Origin: Gammaproteobacteria bacterium
Lineage (GTDB): Bacteria; Pseudomonadota; Gammaproteobacteria; SZUA-229
Assembly (NCBI GenBank): GCA_015488295.1
Contig: WFOC01000019.1
Span: forward strand, 1 to 52,216
Reading direction: 5' to 3'
DNA length: 52,216 bases
Under the pieces are notes generated by a model that saw nothing but the letters and a program-made list of their open reading frames with translations, made no database searches and was not told where the DNA came from. The first letter of the stretch is position 1; each line of letters begins with the position of its first letter. Shown here in pieces: positions 45,274 through 52,216 of this stretch. A program made the translations under genes and the position numbers.

Positions 45274-46710
45274 TTAAATGCTTATAGTGATTTCTGTAGA
45301 GTACTGGCTTTCACGTCCGCTGGTGTCGATGGTGGTTACAACCAGATAATAGGTGGCGGAAGAAAGGTTGTTGAGTGTGTAACCGGTGGCTGAACCATTA
45401 TTGACGGTGGTGCTGTTTGGATACTGGCCAGGTGTTGTGCCGTAGTAAATTTTGTAGCTGGCGATGGCGGACAGGGACAGGGCGCTATTGTCTTCACGCG
45501 CAACCGGTGCGACCCAGGAGAGAGTGATGTTAGCTGTTGCGATGTTTTCATCGACACCGATAATGGTGATGCTTACAGTGTGCGTGGTTCCATCGATGCT
45601 GCTGACAGTCAGGCTATCGGTTAATGTTGCGCCGGTCGCCAGGTTCTGAATGGCGACTTGCGAGTTGCTTGTGGCATAGCTCCAGTTGCCGGCAGTGTCG
45701 ATGACAAGGCTGCCGTAGTTGCCATTGATGGTGTTCGCGATAAAGGCGGCTTCGCCGGCATCCGGATCTGTGATGTCCAGTTTGGCAGCGACTTCCAGCA
45801 GGTTGTTATTATCCGGGTCGATGTCTTCAGTTACGCTGCCAGTGCTGGTACCGCTGATGATGGCGGGGGTATTGGTGGCGACTTCATCTACACCGAGGAT
45901 GATGATGGTTATGGTGTGTGTAGTTCCATCGATGCTGCTGACGGTTATACTGTCTGTCAGTGATTTTCCTGTATCAAGGTTCTGGATGGCGGCCTGGTTA
46001 TTGTTGGCGCTATAGTGCCAGTTTCCATCGGTATGAATAACGATATTGCCGTAGGTTCCAGTGATGGTGTTGGCGATAAAAGACGCTTCGCCGGGGTCGC
46101 TGTCGCTAATATTTAGTTTGGCGCTGATTTCTAGCAGGCCGTTATTATCGGGGTCAAAATCTTCTATCACGGTACCTGAGTTGATTCCGCTAATTACAGC
46201 AGGCTGACTGGGGGGCGGGGTACCGGCTTCGTCAACGCCGATGATGGTTATAGTGATGGTGTGGTTGGCACCGCCAATGTTGCTTACAGTGAGATTGTCA
46301 GTCAGTGTTTCGCCTGCGGCAAGGTTTTGAATGATGGCCTGGGAGTTGTCAGTGGTATAGCGCCAGTTACCGCTGCTGTCGATGTTGAGGTTACCGTAGT
46401 TGCCGATGATGGTGTCGGCAATAAAGCTTGTGTAACGGCTGTCTGTATTGATAATGCTCAGTTTTCCGGTGACTGCAAGCAGGTTGTTGTCCGGGTTGTT
46501 ATCTTCTATGACGCTGCCGCTATCTGTGCCGCCGAATATAACGGTGCGGCTGGAGTTTGTTTCGTCTATAGCTGTTTGTCCGTCCTGCTCAATACTGCCT
46601 GTTGAGGCGTTGACCTGGTCTTCAGTGCTGCATGCAGAAATTTGCAGTGCTAAAAATAAAACAGACAGCGTTGAGATAAAACGGGGTCTCTGGATACGGG
46701 AAAATATCAT
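45274..46710 (-). CDS. Lipoprotein with three VCBS repeats and a C-terminal fibronectin III-like domain
   Basis: 478 residues from the ATG at 46710, chosen because it aligns with the start of its paralogue at 48098. Signal peptide with lipobox LQISAC, then three repeats of about 105 residues of VCBS type, each with GxVxEDxDPDNN at the start and TDSLTVSSIDGTTHTVSITI then IGVDE at the end. The last 90 residues form a fibronectin III-like domain (YKIYYGTTPGQYPNS, LSSATYYLVVTTIDTSGRES). It is probably an outer-membrane or surface-exposed adhesin-like lipoprotein. DNA-level repetition is strong within the gene and shared with the neighbouring paralogue. Confidence 0.85.
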   Translation of the reverse strand: MIFSRIQRPRFISTLSVLFLALQISACSTEDQVNASTGSIEQDGQTAIDETNSSRTVIFGGTDSGSVIEDNNPDNNLLAVTGKLSIINTDSRYTSFIADTIIGNYGNLNIDSSGNWRYTTDNSQAIIQNLAAGETLTDNLTVSNIGGANHTITITIIGVDEAGTPPPSQPAVISGINSGTVIEDFDPDNNGLLEISAKLNISDSDPGEASFIANTITGTYGNIVIHTDGNWHYSANNNQAAIQNLDTGKSLTDSITVSSIDGTTHTITIIILGVDEVATNTPAIISGTSTGSVTEDIDPDNNNLLEVAAKLDITDPDAGEAAFIANTINGNYGSLVIDTAGNWSYATSNSQVAIQNLATGATLTDSLTVSSIDGTTHTVSITIIGVDENIATANITLSWVAPVAREDNSALSLSAIASYKIYYGTTPGQYPNSTTVNNGSATGYTLNNLSSATYYLVVTTIDTSGRESQYSTEITISI

Positions 46711-46991
46711 GGTGCTCATTAACCTATGGGCGAAACGCATCGGTCAGCAAGAGTCGTGCTCTTGTTGAAGTGCAATTATTAACGGGAGTTAAGATTTAGT
46801 TTTGGAGCATTTAGAAATCGATTGACCTGGACTTTCAGGTGATGAAAGCATGGCGCGGTCAAATGATGCCGGGATTCTACTATGTTCTAGCGAACAGAGG
46901 AAGTTTTTTGTTGCGCATATGACAGTTTTGTCACCAAAATGACAAAACTTTATTGTTTACATAGCGTGCATTTTTGTGGTGATACCCTGTC
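46711..46991. promoter_or_regulatory. Region between the two VCBS lipoprotein genes, with a palindrome
   Basis: 281 bp. AGTTTTGTCA (46924-46933) and TGACAAAACT (46940-46949) form a perfect 10-bp inverted repeat with a 6-nt spacer; GTTC-TAGC-GAAC also occurs near 46885. These could be operator or terminator elements. The probable start context GAGCACC before ATG 46710 resembles that of the paralogue (GGAGAGCACCA). Confidence 0.4.
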
Positions 46992-48098
46992 TTAAATAGC
47001 GAGCATGACTTCTGAGGAGTGCTGGCTTTCTCGGCCACTGGTATCAATGGTGGTTACAACCAGGTAGTAGGTGGCTGAAGATAAGTTGTTGAGAGTGTAA
47101 CCTGTGGCAGCGCTATTGTTGATAGTGGCGCTGTTTGGATACTGTCCTGGTGTTGTGCCGTAATATATTTTGTAGCCTGCAATCGCTGATAAAGATAAGG
47201 CGCTGTTATCTTCGCGCTCAACTGGCGGGGTCCATGAAAGAGTAATGTTAGCTGTTGCGACATTTTCATCTACACCGACAATGGTGATTGTTACGACGTG
47301 CGTTGTGCCGTCGACACTGCTGATGGTCAGGTTATCGGTGAGTGTTGCACCGGTTGCCAGGTTCTGGATGCTTGTCTGTGTGTTACTGGCGGCATAGCTC
47401 CAGTTACCGGCTGCATTAATTGTAAGTCCACCGTAGTTGCCGTTATATGTGGTTGCGATAAAGATGGCTTCGCCGGCATCGGGGTCGGTAATATTTAACT
47501 GGCCGCTAACCTCTAACAGGTTATTGTTGTTCGGATCGACATCTTCAGTTACGTTGCCGGTATTTGTGCCGCTGATTACGGCTGGATTGTTTGGCGGGGT
47601 GCCAGTGCTGGTACTTGTATCAATAACACCAATAATAGTGATTTCAATGATGTGTGTTGTTCCGTCAGTGCTGCTGACGGTGATGTTATCTGCAAGTGTT
47701 TCGTTGCTGTTCAGGTTCTGGATACTGTTCTGGCTGTTGTCAGCGACATAGCGCCAGTTTCCATCAGCATCTATTTCAAGGGTACCGTAGTTGCCAGTGG
47801 TTCTTTTTGCAAGAAAAGAGGTTTCGCCTCCGTCGTTGTCAATGATGTTTAGTTTGCCTGTAACCTCCAGCTGGCCGTCATTGTCAGGGTCGACATCCTC
47901 TATAACGCTACCAGTGTCTACGCCATAAATGACGGCGGCACTGCTGGTGTTGGTGACTTCTGTTGTCGGGTTTGAGCCAATATCAGGAGAAATTGCTGTT
48001 GCGAGCTCTTCAGTGCCGCAAGCAGTTATTTGCAGTGTTGCTAACAGGATAAAAAGTGTTGATGTGAAACGGCATTGAAATAAACGAACGGTGATCAT
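46992..48098 (-). CDS. Lipoprotein with two VCBS repeats and a C-terminal fibronectin III-like domain
   Basis: 368 residues, paralogue of the downstream gene with one VCBS repeat fewer. Lipobox LQITAC near residue 27; two repeats (VIYGVDTGSVIEDVDPDNDG and VISGTNTGNVTEDVDPNNNN) of about 105-115 residues, then the same fibronectin III-like end (YKIYYGTTPGQYPNSATINN, TIDTSGRESQHSSEVMLAI). GGAG lies 8 nt before the ATG. The pair evidently arose by tandem duplication followed by repeat loss or gain. It should be a surface lipoprotein, with adhesion as the most likely role, not proven. Confidence 0.85.
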   Translation of the reverse strand: MITVRLFQCRFTSTLFILLATLQITACGTEELATAISPDIGSNPTTEVTNTSSAAVIYGVDTGSVIEDVDPDNDGQLEVTGKLNIIDNDGGETSFLAKRTTGNYGTLEIDADGNWRYVADNSQNSIQNLNSNETLADNITVSSTDGTTHIIEITIIGVIDTSTSTGTPPNNPAVISGTNTGNVTEDVDPNNNNLLEVSGQLNITDPDAGEAIFIATTYNGNYGGLTINAAGNWSYAASNTQTSIQNLATGATLTDNLTISSVDGTTHVVTITIVGVDENVATANITLSWTPPVEREDNSALSLSAIAGYKIYYGTTPGQYPNSATINNSAATGYTLNNLSSATYYLVVTTIDTSGRESQHSSEVMLAI

Positions 48099-48599
48099 TG
48101 GTGCTCTCCAACTACAGGCAGCAGATGTTGCGACAGTGAGAGCGAGGCTCGCACTGGGTGCCTTTAAAAAATACGGGAATATATTTGTTAAGTTTTTTAG
48201 AACAGTTAGAGATCGATGGGTGAGGTGTGTTATGCGTTTAAAGTCATGGTGCTACCAATCGATGAAGAAACTATAGCATAGTGTAAAAAATACTGAACGT
48301 TTTTTGTTGAAAAAATGACATGATTTGTTGCTCAGGCAACATTCTTCTGTTGCGCGGATATTTTTATTTTAATTAAATCATGCACTTGTTTTGAAATATG
48401 GGCTCTTCTGTGTTTTGTTTAAAAATGAGCGTGTTGAGTAAAAAATAACCAGTTATGCGGCTTGTTTGATTTGTAGCAGCCGCTGATTTTGGCGGGGTTG
48501 GGTGGAGGGCAGGTGCTCTGGTTGAAAATCCGGGGTGGATGGGAGCGTAACAGCGGCTGTGCTGTGTTATAAAGTGCCTTTTTTGTTGAGAGAATTGTT
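48099..48599. other. Divergent intergenic region between VCBS lipoprotein and birA
   Basis: 501 bp without a credible gene; small open frames on both strands have no family resemblance. It contains a short hairpin GTTGC-TCAG-GCAAC (48327-48340) and AT-rich tracts around 48350-48440. Promoters for both flanking genes must be here. Confidence 0.5.
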
Positions 48600-49472
48600 G
48601 TGATAAAACGGGTGGGTGCCAGTTTCCTGCAGGCAGATAGTTTGGCTGCTGCGGTTGTGTCAAAGCTTGATGTAGCGCTGGATGTGGTTGTGCATCAGTC
48701 GATTGATTCGACAAATAGCTGGTGTCTGCAGCAGAGCGGGTCAGGAAGAGCCTTGCCCTTTGCCTGCTTTGCTGAAGAGCAGACTTCGGGCAGAGGGCGG
48801 CGTGGAAAGCGCTGGCTTATGTCATCGAATAATATTGCGATGAGTCTGGCGTGGCCGTTTGTGTTGCCGGAGCAGCCGCTGCACTTGCTGCCGCTGTCTA
48901 TCGCACTGGCAATTGTGGCAACACTGGAAAATTTTGGTGTAAAGCAGGTGCAGATAAAATGGCCTAATGATGTTTATGTGCAGGGCAAAAAAATTGCCGG
49001 TATCCTGATTGAAACGCAGCCGGTGAAAAGTGTGCGACTGGATAATAATGTTGCTGGAAAACAGGTTGCAGTGATTATCGGTTTGGGTTTGAATTACGAG
49101 ATGCTGGGCAGTGCGCGGGTAGACGGTAATGAACTGTTGCTGCTAACCGATCTTTGCGAGCAGATTGCATTGCAAAAAACAGCGCTAGTGCCGGAGAGGC
49201 ATGTTGTCGCTTCCGAGCTGCTGTGCAATGTTGTTGCTGTGTGCCGGGACTTTATGCGGGTATCTGAAGAAAGTCTGAAAAAATTTCGCCGCTCATACGA
49301 TTTTTGTAAACAGAAACAGGTTGATATTATTCTCGATAAAGAAACTTTGTCAGGCATTGCTCAGGGTGTTAATGATGCTGCTGAACTGCTGGTGCTGATT
49401 GATGGTGAGTTGCGTGCTTTTAGTAGCGCAGAGGTGAGTGTGCGGCCGGGTGAAGCGGCGACCATGTCATGA
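48600..49472 (+). CDS. birA: Biotin--[acetyl-CoA-carboxylase] ligase, HTH-less
   Basis: 290 residues starting at a GTG. The ligase core is complete: STNSW, TSGRGRRGKRW at 62-72 (biotinyl-AMP binding), KWPNDVYVQGKKIAGILIET, and a C-terminal SH3-like domain. The N-terminal winged helix of E. coli-type BirA is absent, so it should biotinylate BCCP but not repress biotin genes. The stop overlaps the coaX start (ATGA at 49469-49472). Confidence 0.93.
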   Translation: MIKRVGASFLQADSLAAAVVSKLDVALDVVVHQSIDSTNSWCLQQSGSGRALPFACFAEEQTSGRGRRGKRWLMSSNNIAMSLAWPFVLPEQPLHLLPLSIALAIVATLENFGVKQVQIKWPNDVYVQGKKIAGILIETQPVKSVRLDNNVAGKQVAVIIGLGLNYEMLGSARVDGNELLLLTDLCEQIALQKTALVPERHVVASELLCNVVAVCRDFMRVSEESLKKFRRSYDFCKQKQVDIILDKETLSGIAQGVNDAAELLVLIDGELRAFSSAEVSVRPGEAATMS

Positions 49473-50239
49473 TATTAACCGTCGACATCGGTAACAGCCG
49501 AATCAAGTGGGCTTCATGGAAAGCAGAAGAAATTGTTGCGAGTGGCGCGGCTTCCTGTGCGCTGGATAAATGTGCTGATACTTTCGATGCGTTATTCGCT
49601 GCACTGGAAAAGCCTGAGCATATATTCGTTGTATGTGTTGCTGATGGCGCATTGCAGCAGGCTTTGAGTGAGTGGTGTCAGCAACATTGGCAGTGTGATA
49701 TTGCAATTCTGAAAACTGAAAAGCAGTTTGGCGATATAACAAATGCCTATCAGGATCCGGCGCAGCATGGTGCGGACCGGTGGGCAGCAGTGGTCGCGGG
49801 TTATCAAAAATACCCCGGTTTTTCACTTTGTGTTATCAGTGCAGGAACCGGTGTTACGTTTGATTTTATTGATAAAGACGGGCAGCATCTGGGTGGTTAT
49901 ATTCTGCCTTCATACGTTACCATGCATAAGGCCTTGCTGGCGGATACGGCAAATGTGGAGTCTGCGTTTGATGTACAATTTGACGCTGACTGCGTGCCGG
50001 ACAACACCGATGATGCGGTTAATCAGGGGTTGCATAAATTATTGCGAGCCGGTATTCGAGAAATTTGTCAGTTTGCAGAGCAGAAAATGGATTCCCCGAT
50101 GAAAATAATTATTAGTGGCGGTTTTGCAGAAACTGTTCTTGCTTACCCTGATATGCCGGAAATGCAGCATGAACCTGATCTGGTTATGCGGGGGCTGTAT
50201 CGCATCATGACGCAGCGTGGATCCTGGGTGGGGAAATAA
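49469..50239 (+). CDS. coaX: Type III pantothenate kinase
   Basis: 256 residues. Phosphate-binding TVDIGNSRIKWASWK at the N-terminus, GADRWAAVVAGYQK in the middle, GTGVTFDFIDKDG, and a C-terminal GGFAET segment. It phosphorylates pantothenate in coenzyme A synthesis and, unlike type I enzymes, is not inhibited by CoA. It is coupled to birA by an ATGA overlap, and the SPOR gene follows by 1 bp. Confidence 0.95.
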   Translation: MILTVDIGNSRIKWASWKAEEIVASGAASCALDKCADTFDALFAALEKPEHIFVVCVADGALQQALSEWCQQHWQCDIAILKTEKQFGDITNAYQDPAQHGADRWAAVVAGYQKYPGFSLCVISAGTGVTFDFIDKDGQHLGGYILPSYVTMHKALLADTANVESAFDVQFDADCVPDNTDDAVNQGLHKLLRAGIREICQFAEQKMDSPMKIIISGGFAETVLAYPDMPEMQHEPDLVMRGLYRIMTQRGSWVGK

Positions 50240-50240
50240 T

Positions 50241-51137
50241 ATGCGCTGGTTGTTTTTATTTGTACTCTCATTAAATCTTGCTTATATCGGTCTGGAAATG
50301 AGTCGGCCGTCATCTGCTGATTATGATGATGTGCCGGCGTTAAAAAATGTGCAGACCATCGTGCTTCTCAGTGAGCTGAAGTCGCAGCCGGGCACGGAAC
50401 AGGCAGAACAGGCAGAACAAAGTGAAAAGGCGGCAGGTGCCGAGGCAGTAGAAAGTTTATCGGCGGCTTCTGCTGAACAGGTTGTTGCTGTAAATACTGT
50501 CTCTGAACAGGGGGTTGCCGAGTTGCCGGAAAAGGCAGAAACGCCAGGAGTGGTTTCACCGTCTCCGGTGGTATCGATGCCCGCAAAAGATGCTGTGGAA
50601 GAGTCGGTGAGTGCTGTCCGGGAAGAGCCGGCCGGGCCGGCAGAGGAAGTGCAGCAGCAGAGTGCCAGTTGTTTTACCATGGGGCCGTTTCGTAATCTGG
50701 CCAGGCTGCGCAGTCTGACGCGTGATATCAAGTCTTATGTGGTTGAAGCTGATTTTCGTGGAGGTGAAGAAAAAGAGCTAAACCTGTACTGGGTTTACGT
50801 AAAGCCGGAGAAAAATCGAGCGCAGGCAATCAAGACTGGCAAGCAGCTAAAAGCAAAAAAAATAAAAGATTTCTACGTAATTCGTGATGGTGAAAAGATT
50901 AACGGTCTTTCGCTGGGGTATTTCAGGAACAAAAACAGCGCCTACCGGCTGGCCAAAAAAGTCAGGGGGCTTGGCTTTGATGTGACTGTGGAGCCGGTTT
51001 TTCGGACGCACATTGTTTACTGGCTGGATTACCGGTTGGCTGCAGGTGTAACTATCCCCGAATCTGTTTTTGAGCCATACACCCGTTTGACTAAAAAAGA
51101 AAAGGTGAGTCGACAGCCTCGTGATTGCGCTGGCTGA
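50241..51137 (+). CDS. SPOR domain-containing membrane protein
   Basis: 298 residues from the ATG at 50241 (GGTGGGG upstream). One N-terminal membrane helix (RWLFLFVLSLNLAYIGLEM), a low-complexity Ala/Glu/Pro/Val linker (about 35-140), then a SPOR domain (ASCFTMGPFRNLARLRSLTR ... GLSLGYFRNKNSAYRLAKK) and a short C-terminal tail. SPOR domains bind denuded glycan strands at the division septum. It is the third gene of birA-coaX-SPOR, a frequent gammaproteobacterial order upstream of the tRNA-tuf region. Confidence 0.9.
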   Translation: MRWLFLFVLSLNLAYIGLEMSRPSSADYDDVPALKNVQTIVLLSELKSQPGTEQAEQAEQSEKAAGAEAVESLSAASAEQVVAVNTVSEQGVAELPEKAETPGVVSPSPVVSMPAKDAVEESVSAVREEPAGPAEEVQQQSASCFTMGPFRNLARLRSLTRDIKSYVVEADFRGGEEKELNLYWVYVKPEKNRAQAIKTGKQLKAKKIKDFYVIRDGEKINGLSLGYFRNKNSAYRLAKKVRGLGFDVTVEPVFRTHIVYWLDYRLAAGVTIPESVFEPYTRLTKKEKVSRQPRDCAG

Positions 51138-51161
51138 TATTCCATAAATTCCCGGTTCTGC

Positions 51162-51177
51162 CCCGGGCTTGCCCGGG
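51162..51177. other. Short GC hairpin after the SPOR gene
   Basis: CCCGGG-CTTG-CCCGGG, 25 bp after the stop. Without a T-run it is at best a weak terminator. Confidence 0.35.
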
Positions 51178-51223
51178 AAACGGAATAATTTCAAAAAAAA
51201 GTCTGTATTTCCTGTAAATCGTA

Positions 51224-51252
51224 TTGCTTTCAGCGGGTCGATTCCCTACAAT
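51224..51252 (+). promoter_or_regulatory. Stable-RNA-type promoter of tRNA-Thr(TGT)
   Basis: TTGCTT (51224-51229) and TACAAT (51247-51252) with 17-bp spacing, followed by TGCGCCCC, a GC-rich discriminator typical of stringently controlled tRNA promoters. The tRNA begins 10 bp later. Confidence 0.7.
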
Positions 51253-51262
51253 TGCGCCCCTT

Positions 51263-51338
51263 GCCGGTGTAGCTCAGTTGGTAGAGCGCCTCACTTGTAA
51301 TGAGGATGTCGTGGGTTCAACTCCTGTCACCGGCTCCA
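51263..51338 (+). tRNA. tRNA-Thr (anticodon TGT)
   Basis: 76 nt with encoded CCA. Acceptor GCCGGTG pairs with CACCGGC; D arm AGCTCAGTTGGTAGAGC; anticodon stem CCTCA/TGAGG with loop CTTGTAA (anticodon 51296-51298); T arm contains GGGTTCAACTCC. It reads ACA and related Thr codons. Confidence 0.97.
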
Positions 51339-51346
51339 GAAAATAT

Positions 51347-51391
51347 GCCCGCAGCCCCTGCAAGTAAAAATGAGGCTGCGGGCGTTTTCAT
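51347..51391 (+). terminator. Terminator after tRNA-Thr(TGT)
   Basis: GCCCGCAGCC (51347-51356) and GGCTGCGGGC (51374-51383) pair perfectly over 10 bp, followed by GTTTTCATT. It separates the first tRNA from the tRNA-Tyr promoter. Confidence 0.8.
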
Positions 51392-51522
51392 TCTGCGCCT
51401 GTTTTTGTCGAAATTGGCAAAATACCAACACAGGTCAGAGGCTAAAATTTGTATGTTTTAGCATTATAGCGCTGTACTGAAAAATATTTGTCGCATCAGT
51501 ACGTTATGTTGGCATGTTGTGG

Positions 51523-51551
51523 TTGACACATGGCTTGCGCTCAAGCAAAAT
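51523..51551 (+). promoter_or_regulatory. Strong promoter of the tRNA-Tyr/Gly/Thr-tuf unit
   Basis: Consensus -35 TTGACA (51523-51528), 17 bp, then CAAAAT (51546-51551) and ACGCGGC as GC-rich discriminator. The tRNA-Tyr starts 16 bp after the -10 box. Confidence 0.8.
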
Positions 51552-51567
51552 ACGCGGCTTGATTTTT

Positions 51568-51652
51568 GGAGGGGTTCCCGAGCGGTCAAAGGGGGCAGAT
51601 TGTAAATCTGCTGGTTCTACCTTCGGAGGTTCAAATCCTCCCCCCTCCACCA
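51568..51652 (+). tRNA. tRNA-Tyr (anticodon GTA)
   Basis: 85 nt with encoded CCA and the long variable arm of class II tRNAs (CTGGTTCTACCTTCGG region). Acceptor GGAGGGG pairs with CCCCTCC; anticodon GTA at 51602-51604 in loop TTGTAAA; T arm GGAGGTTCAAATCCTCC. Confidence 0.97.
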
Positions 51653-51702
51653 AAAGTTTGGAGTATTCCTCATAAGTGAGGTCGCTCGCAAAAAAAGTAA
51701 AT

Positions 51703-51776
51703 GCGGGTGTAGTTCAATGGTAGAACTTCAGCCTTCCAAGCTGAATACGTGGGTTCGATTCCCATCACCCGCTCCA
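51703..51776 (+). tRNA. tRNA-Gly (anticodon TCC)
   Basis: 74 nt with encoded CCA. Acceptor GCGGGTG/CACCCGC, D arm AGTTCAATGGTAGAAC, anticodon loop CTTCCAA (TCC at 51735-51737), T arm GTGGGTTCGATTCCCAT. It follows tRNA-Tyr by 50 bp. Confidence 0.97.
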
Positions 51777-51874
51777 GATTTGGTGCGCCAGGTTTGCCAG
51801 GTTTGCCAGGTTTGATAGGGCCCACGTTGACAGAGCTGTATAAAGTGAGTCAGGCAGGGTGTTTAAGGGTTTTG

Positions 51875-51950
<76 letters not shown>

Positions 51951-52058
51951 TTGTTTTTAAGGTTGCAGTTTTTAATGCTGTGAATGCTTAAGTAAAGAAA
52001 GTTTGTTTTTAAATATTGTTTGTTAATTTGATTATTACCTCCGGGGGAGACACTCGAC

Positions 52059-52216
52059 ATGTCTAAGGAAAAGTTTGAAAGAACCAAGCCACACGTAAAT
52101 GTAGGCACAATTGGTCACGTAGACCACGGAAAAACAACGCTAACAGCGGCATTAACGAAAGTCATGGCAGAAGCTATGGGTGGAGAAGTTAAAGCATTTG
52201 ACGAAATAGATAATGC
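52059..52216 (+). CDS. tuf: Elongation factor Tu, N-terminal part
   Basis: The first 52 codons of EF-Tu, cut by the window end: [20 protein letters not shown], then [20 protein letters not shown]. The P-loop GHVDHGKT is at residues 19-26. GGGGGAGA about 8 nt before the ATG is the ribosome site. It brings aminoacyl-tRNA to the ribosome. The gene lies 108 bp after tRNA-Thr(GGT), probably in the same transcript. Confidence 0.97.
   Translation, partial: MSKEKFERTKPHVNVGTIGHVDHGKTTLTAALTKVMAEAMGGEVKAFDEIDN

Noticed and set aside
48373-48714. Minus-strand 113-codon frame overlapping the birA start
   Set aside because: Low-complexity Gln/Pro/His composition, no ribosome site, antisense to the conserved BirA N-terminus.

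Overview
The window is ordinary gammaproteobacterial chromosome of mid GC content (about 47-50 %, judged by eye). Several gene orders support this: rsxABCDGE followed by nth; metG divergent from mrp/apbC; argC, a DUF6776 protein, a bactofilin and erpA in a row; anmK and an M23 peptidase divergent from tyrS; and tRNA-Thr, -Tyr, -Gly, -Thr followed by tuf. I do not commit to a family. I see no phage, transposase, rRNA or CRISPR array. Accessory content is limited to a copper-peptide locus, two duplicated surface lipoproteins, a few regulators and several families of small dispersed intergenic repeats.

Layout. 1-4.7 kb (minus): the start of a SulP anion transporter, an orphan antitoxin-like XRE regulator, an aldehyde dehydrogenase and a catabolic-type acetolactate synthase. 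4.9-8.7 kb: a DUF6580 membrane protein, a two-gene ABC-2 exporter divergent from a TetR regulator, and two small unknown genes. 8.7-13.2 kb (minus): the most interesting locus. It encodes a secreted precursor peptide with six EGKCG-type cysteine motifs (HvfA), a membrane-anchored FMN-binding glutamate-synthase-like protein, a DoxX protein (HvfX), the DUF692 multinuclear iron oxidase (HvfB) and its partner HvfC. This is a copper-binding RiPP system of the HvfABCX/bufferin type, with an unexpected flavoprotein between precursor and maturation genes and a clean terminator directly after the precursor gene.

13.3-20.5 kb: DUF1841 and DUF454 genes, endonuclease III and the complete Rnf/Rsx electron-transfer complex. 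20.6-24.1 kb: a double-receiver diguanylate cyclase and MetG. 24.5-32.5 kb (plus): Mrp, a LemA and M48 protease pair, a large membrane sensor with a c-type heme motif plus GGDEF and EAL domains, dCTP deaminase and two small unknown genes. 32.6-43 kb: a HAD phosphatase, RppH, HemJ, ArgC, DUF6776, bactofilin, ErpA (behind an IscR-like promoter), citrate synthase, AnmK, an M23 peptidase and TyrS, then a 640-bp gap with a probable kinase-gene remnant. 43.4-48.1 kb (minus): GlnS and two paralogous VCBS-repeat lipoproteins. 48.6-52.2 kb (plus): BirA (no HTH), CoaX, a SPOR protein, four tRNA genes with stable-RNA promoters, and the 5' end of tuf.

Small palindromic repeats sit at gene junctions: a TCCACAGATGAACACAG family at two in-line junctions, a GAAGTTGGCAGT family at two convergent junctions, a GTAGGGTGGGCAC inverted repeat between metG and mrp, and an ATTAAACATT element between two convergent genes.
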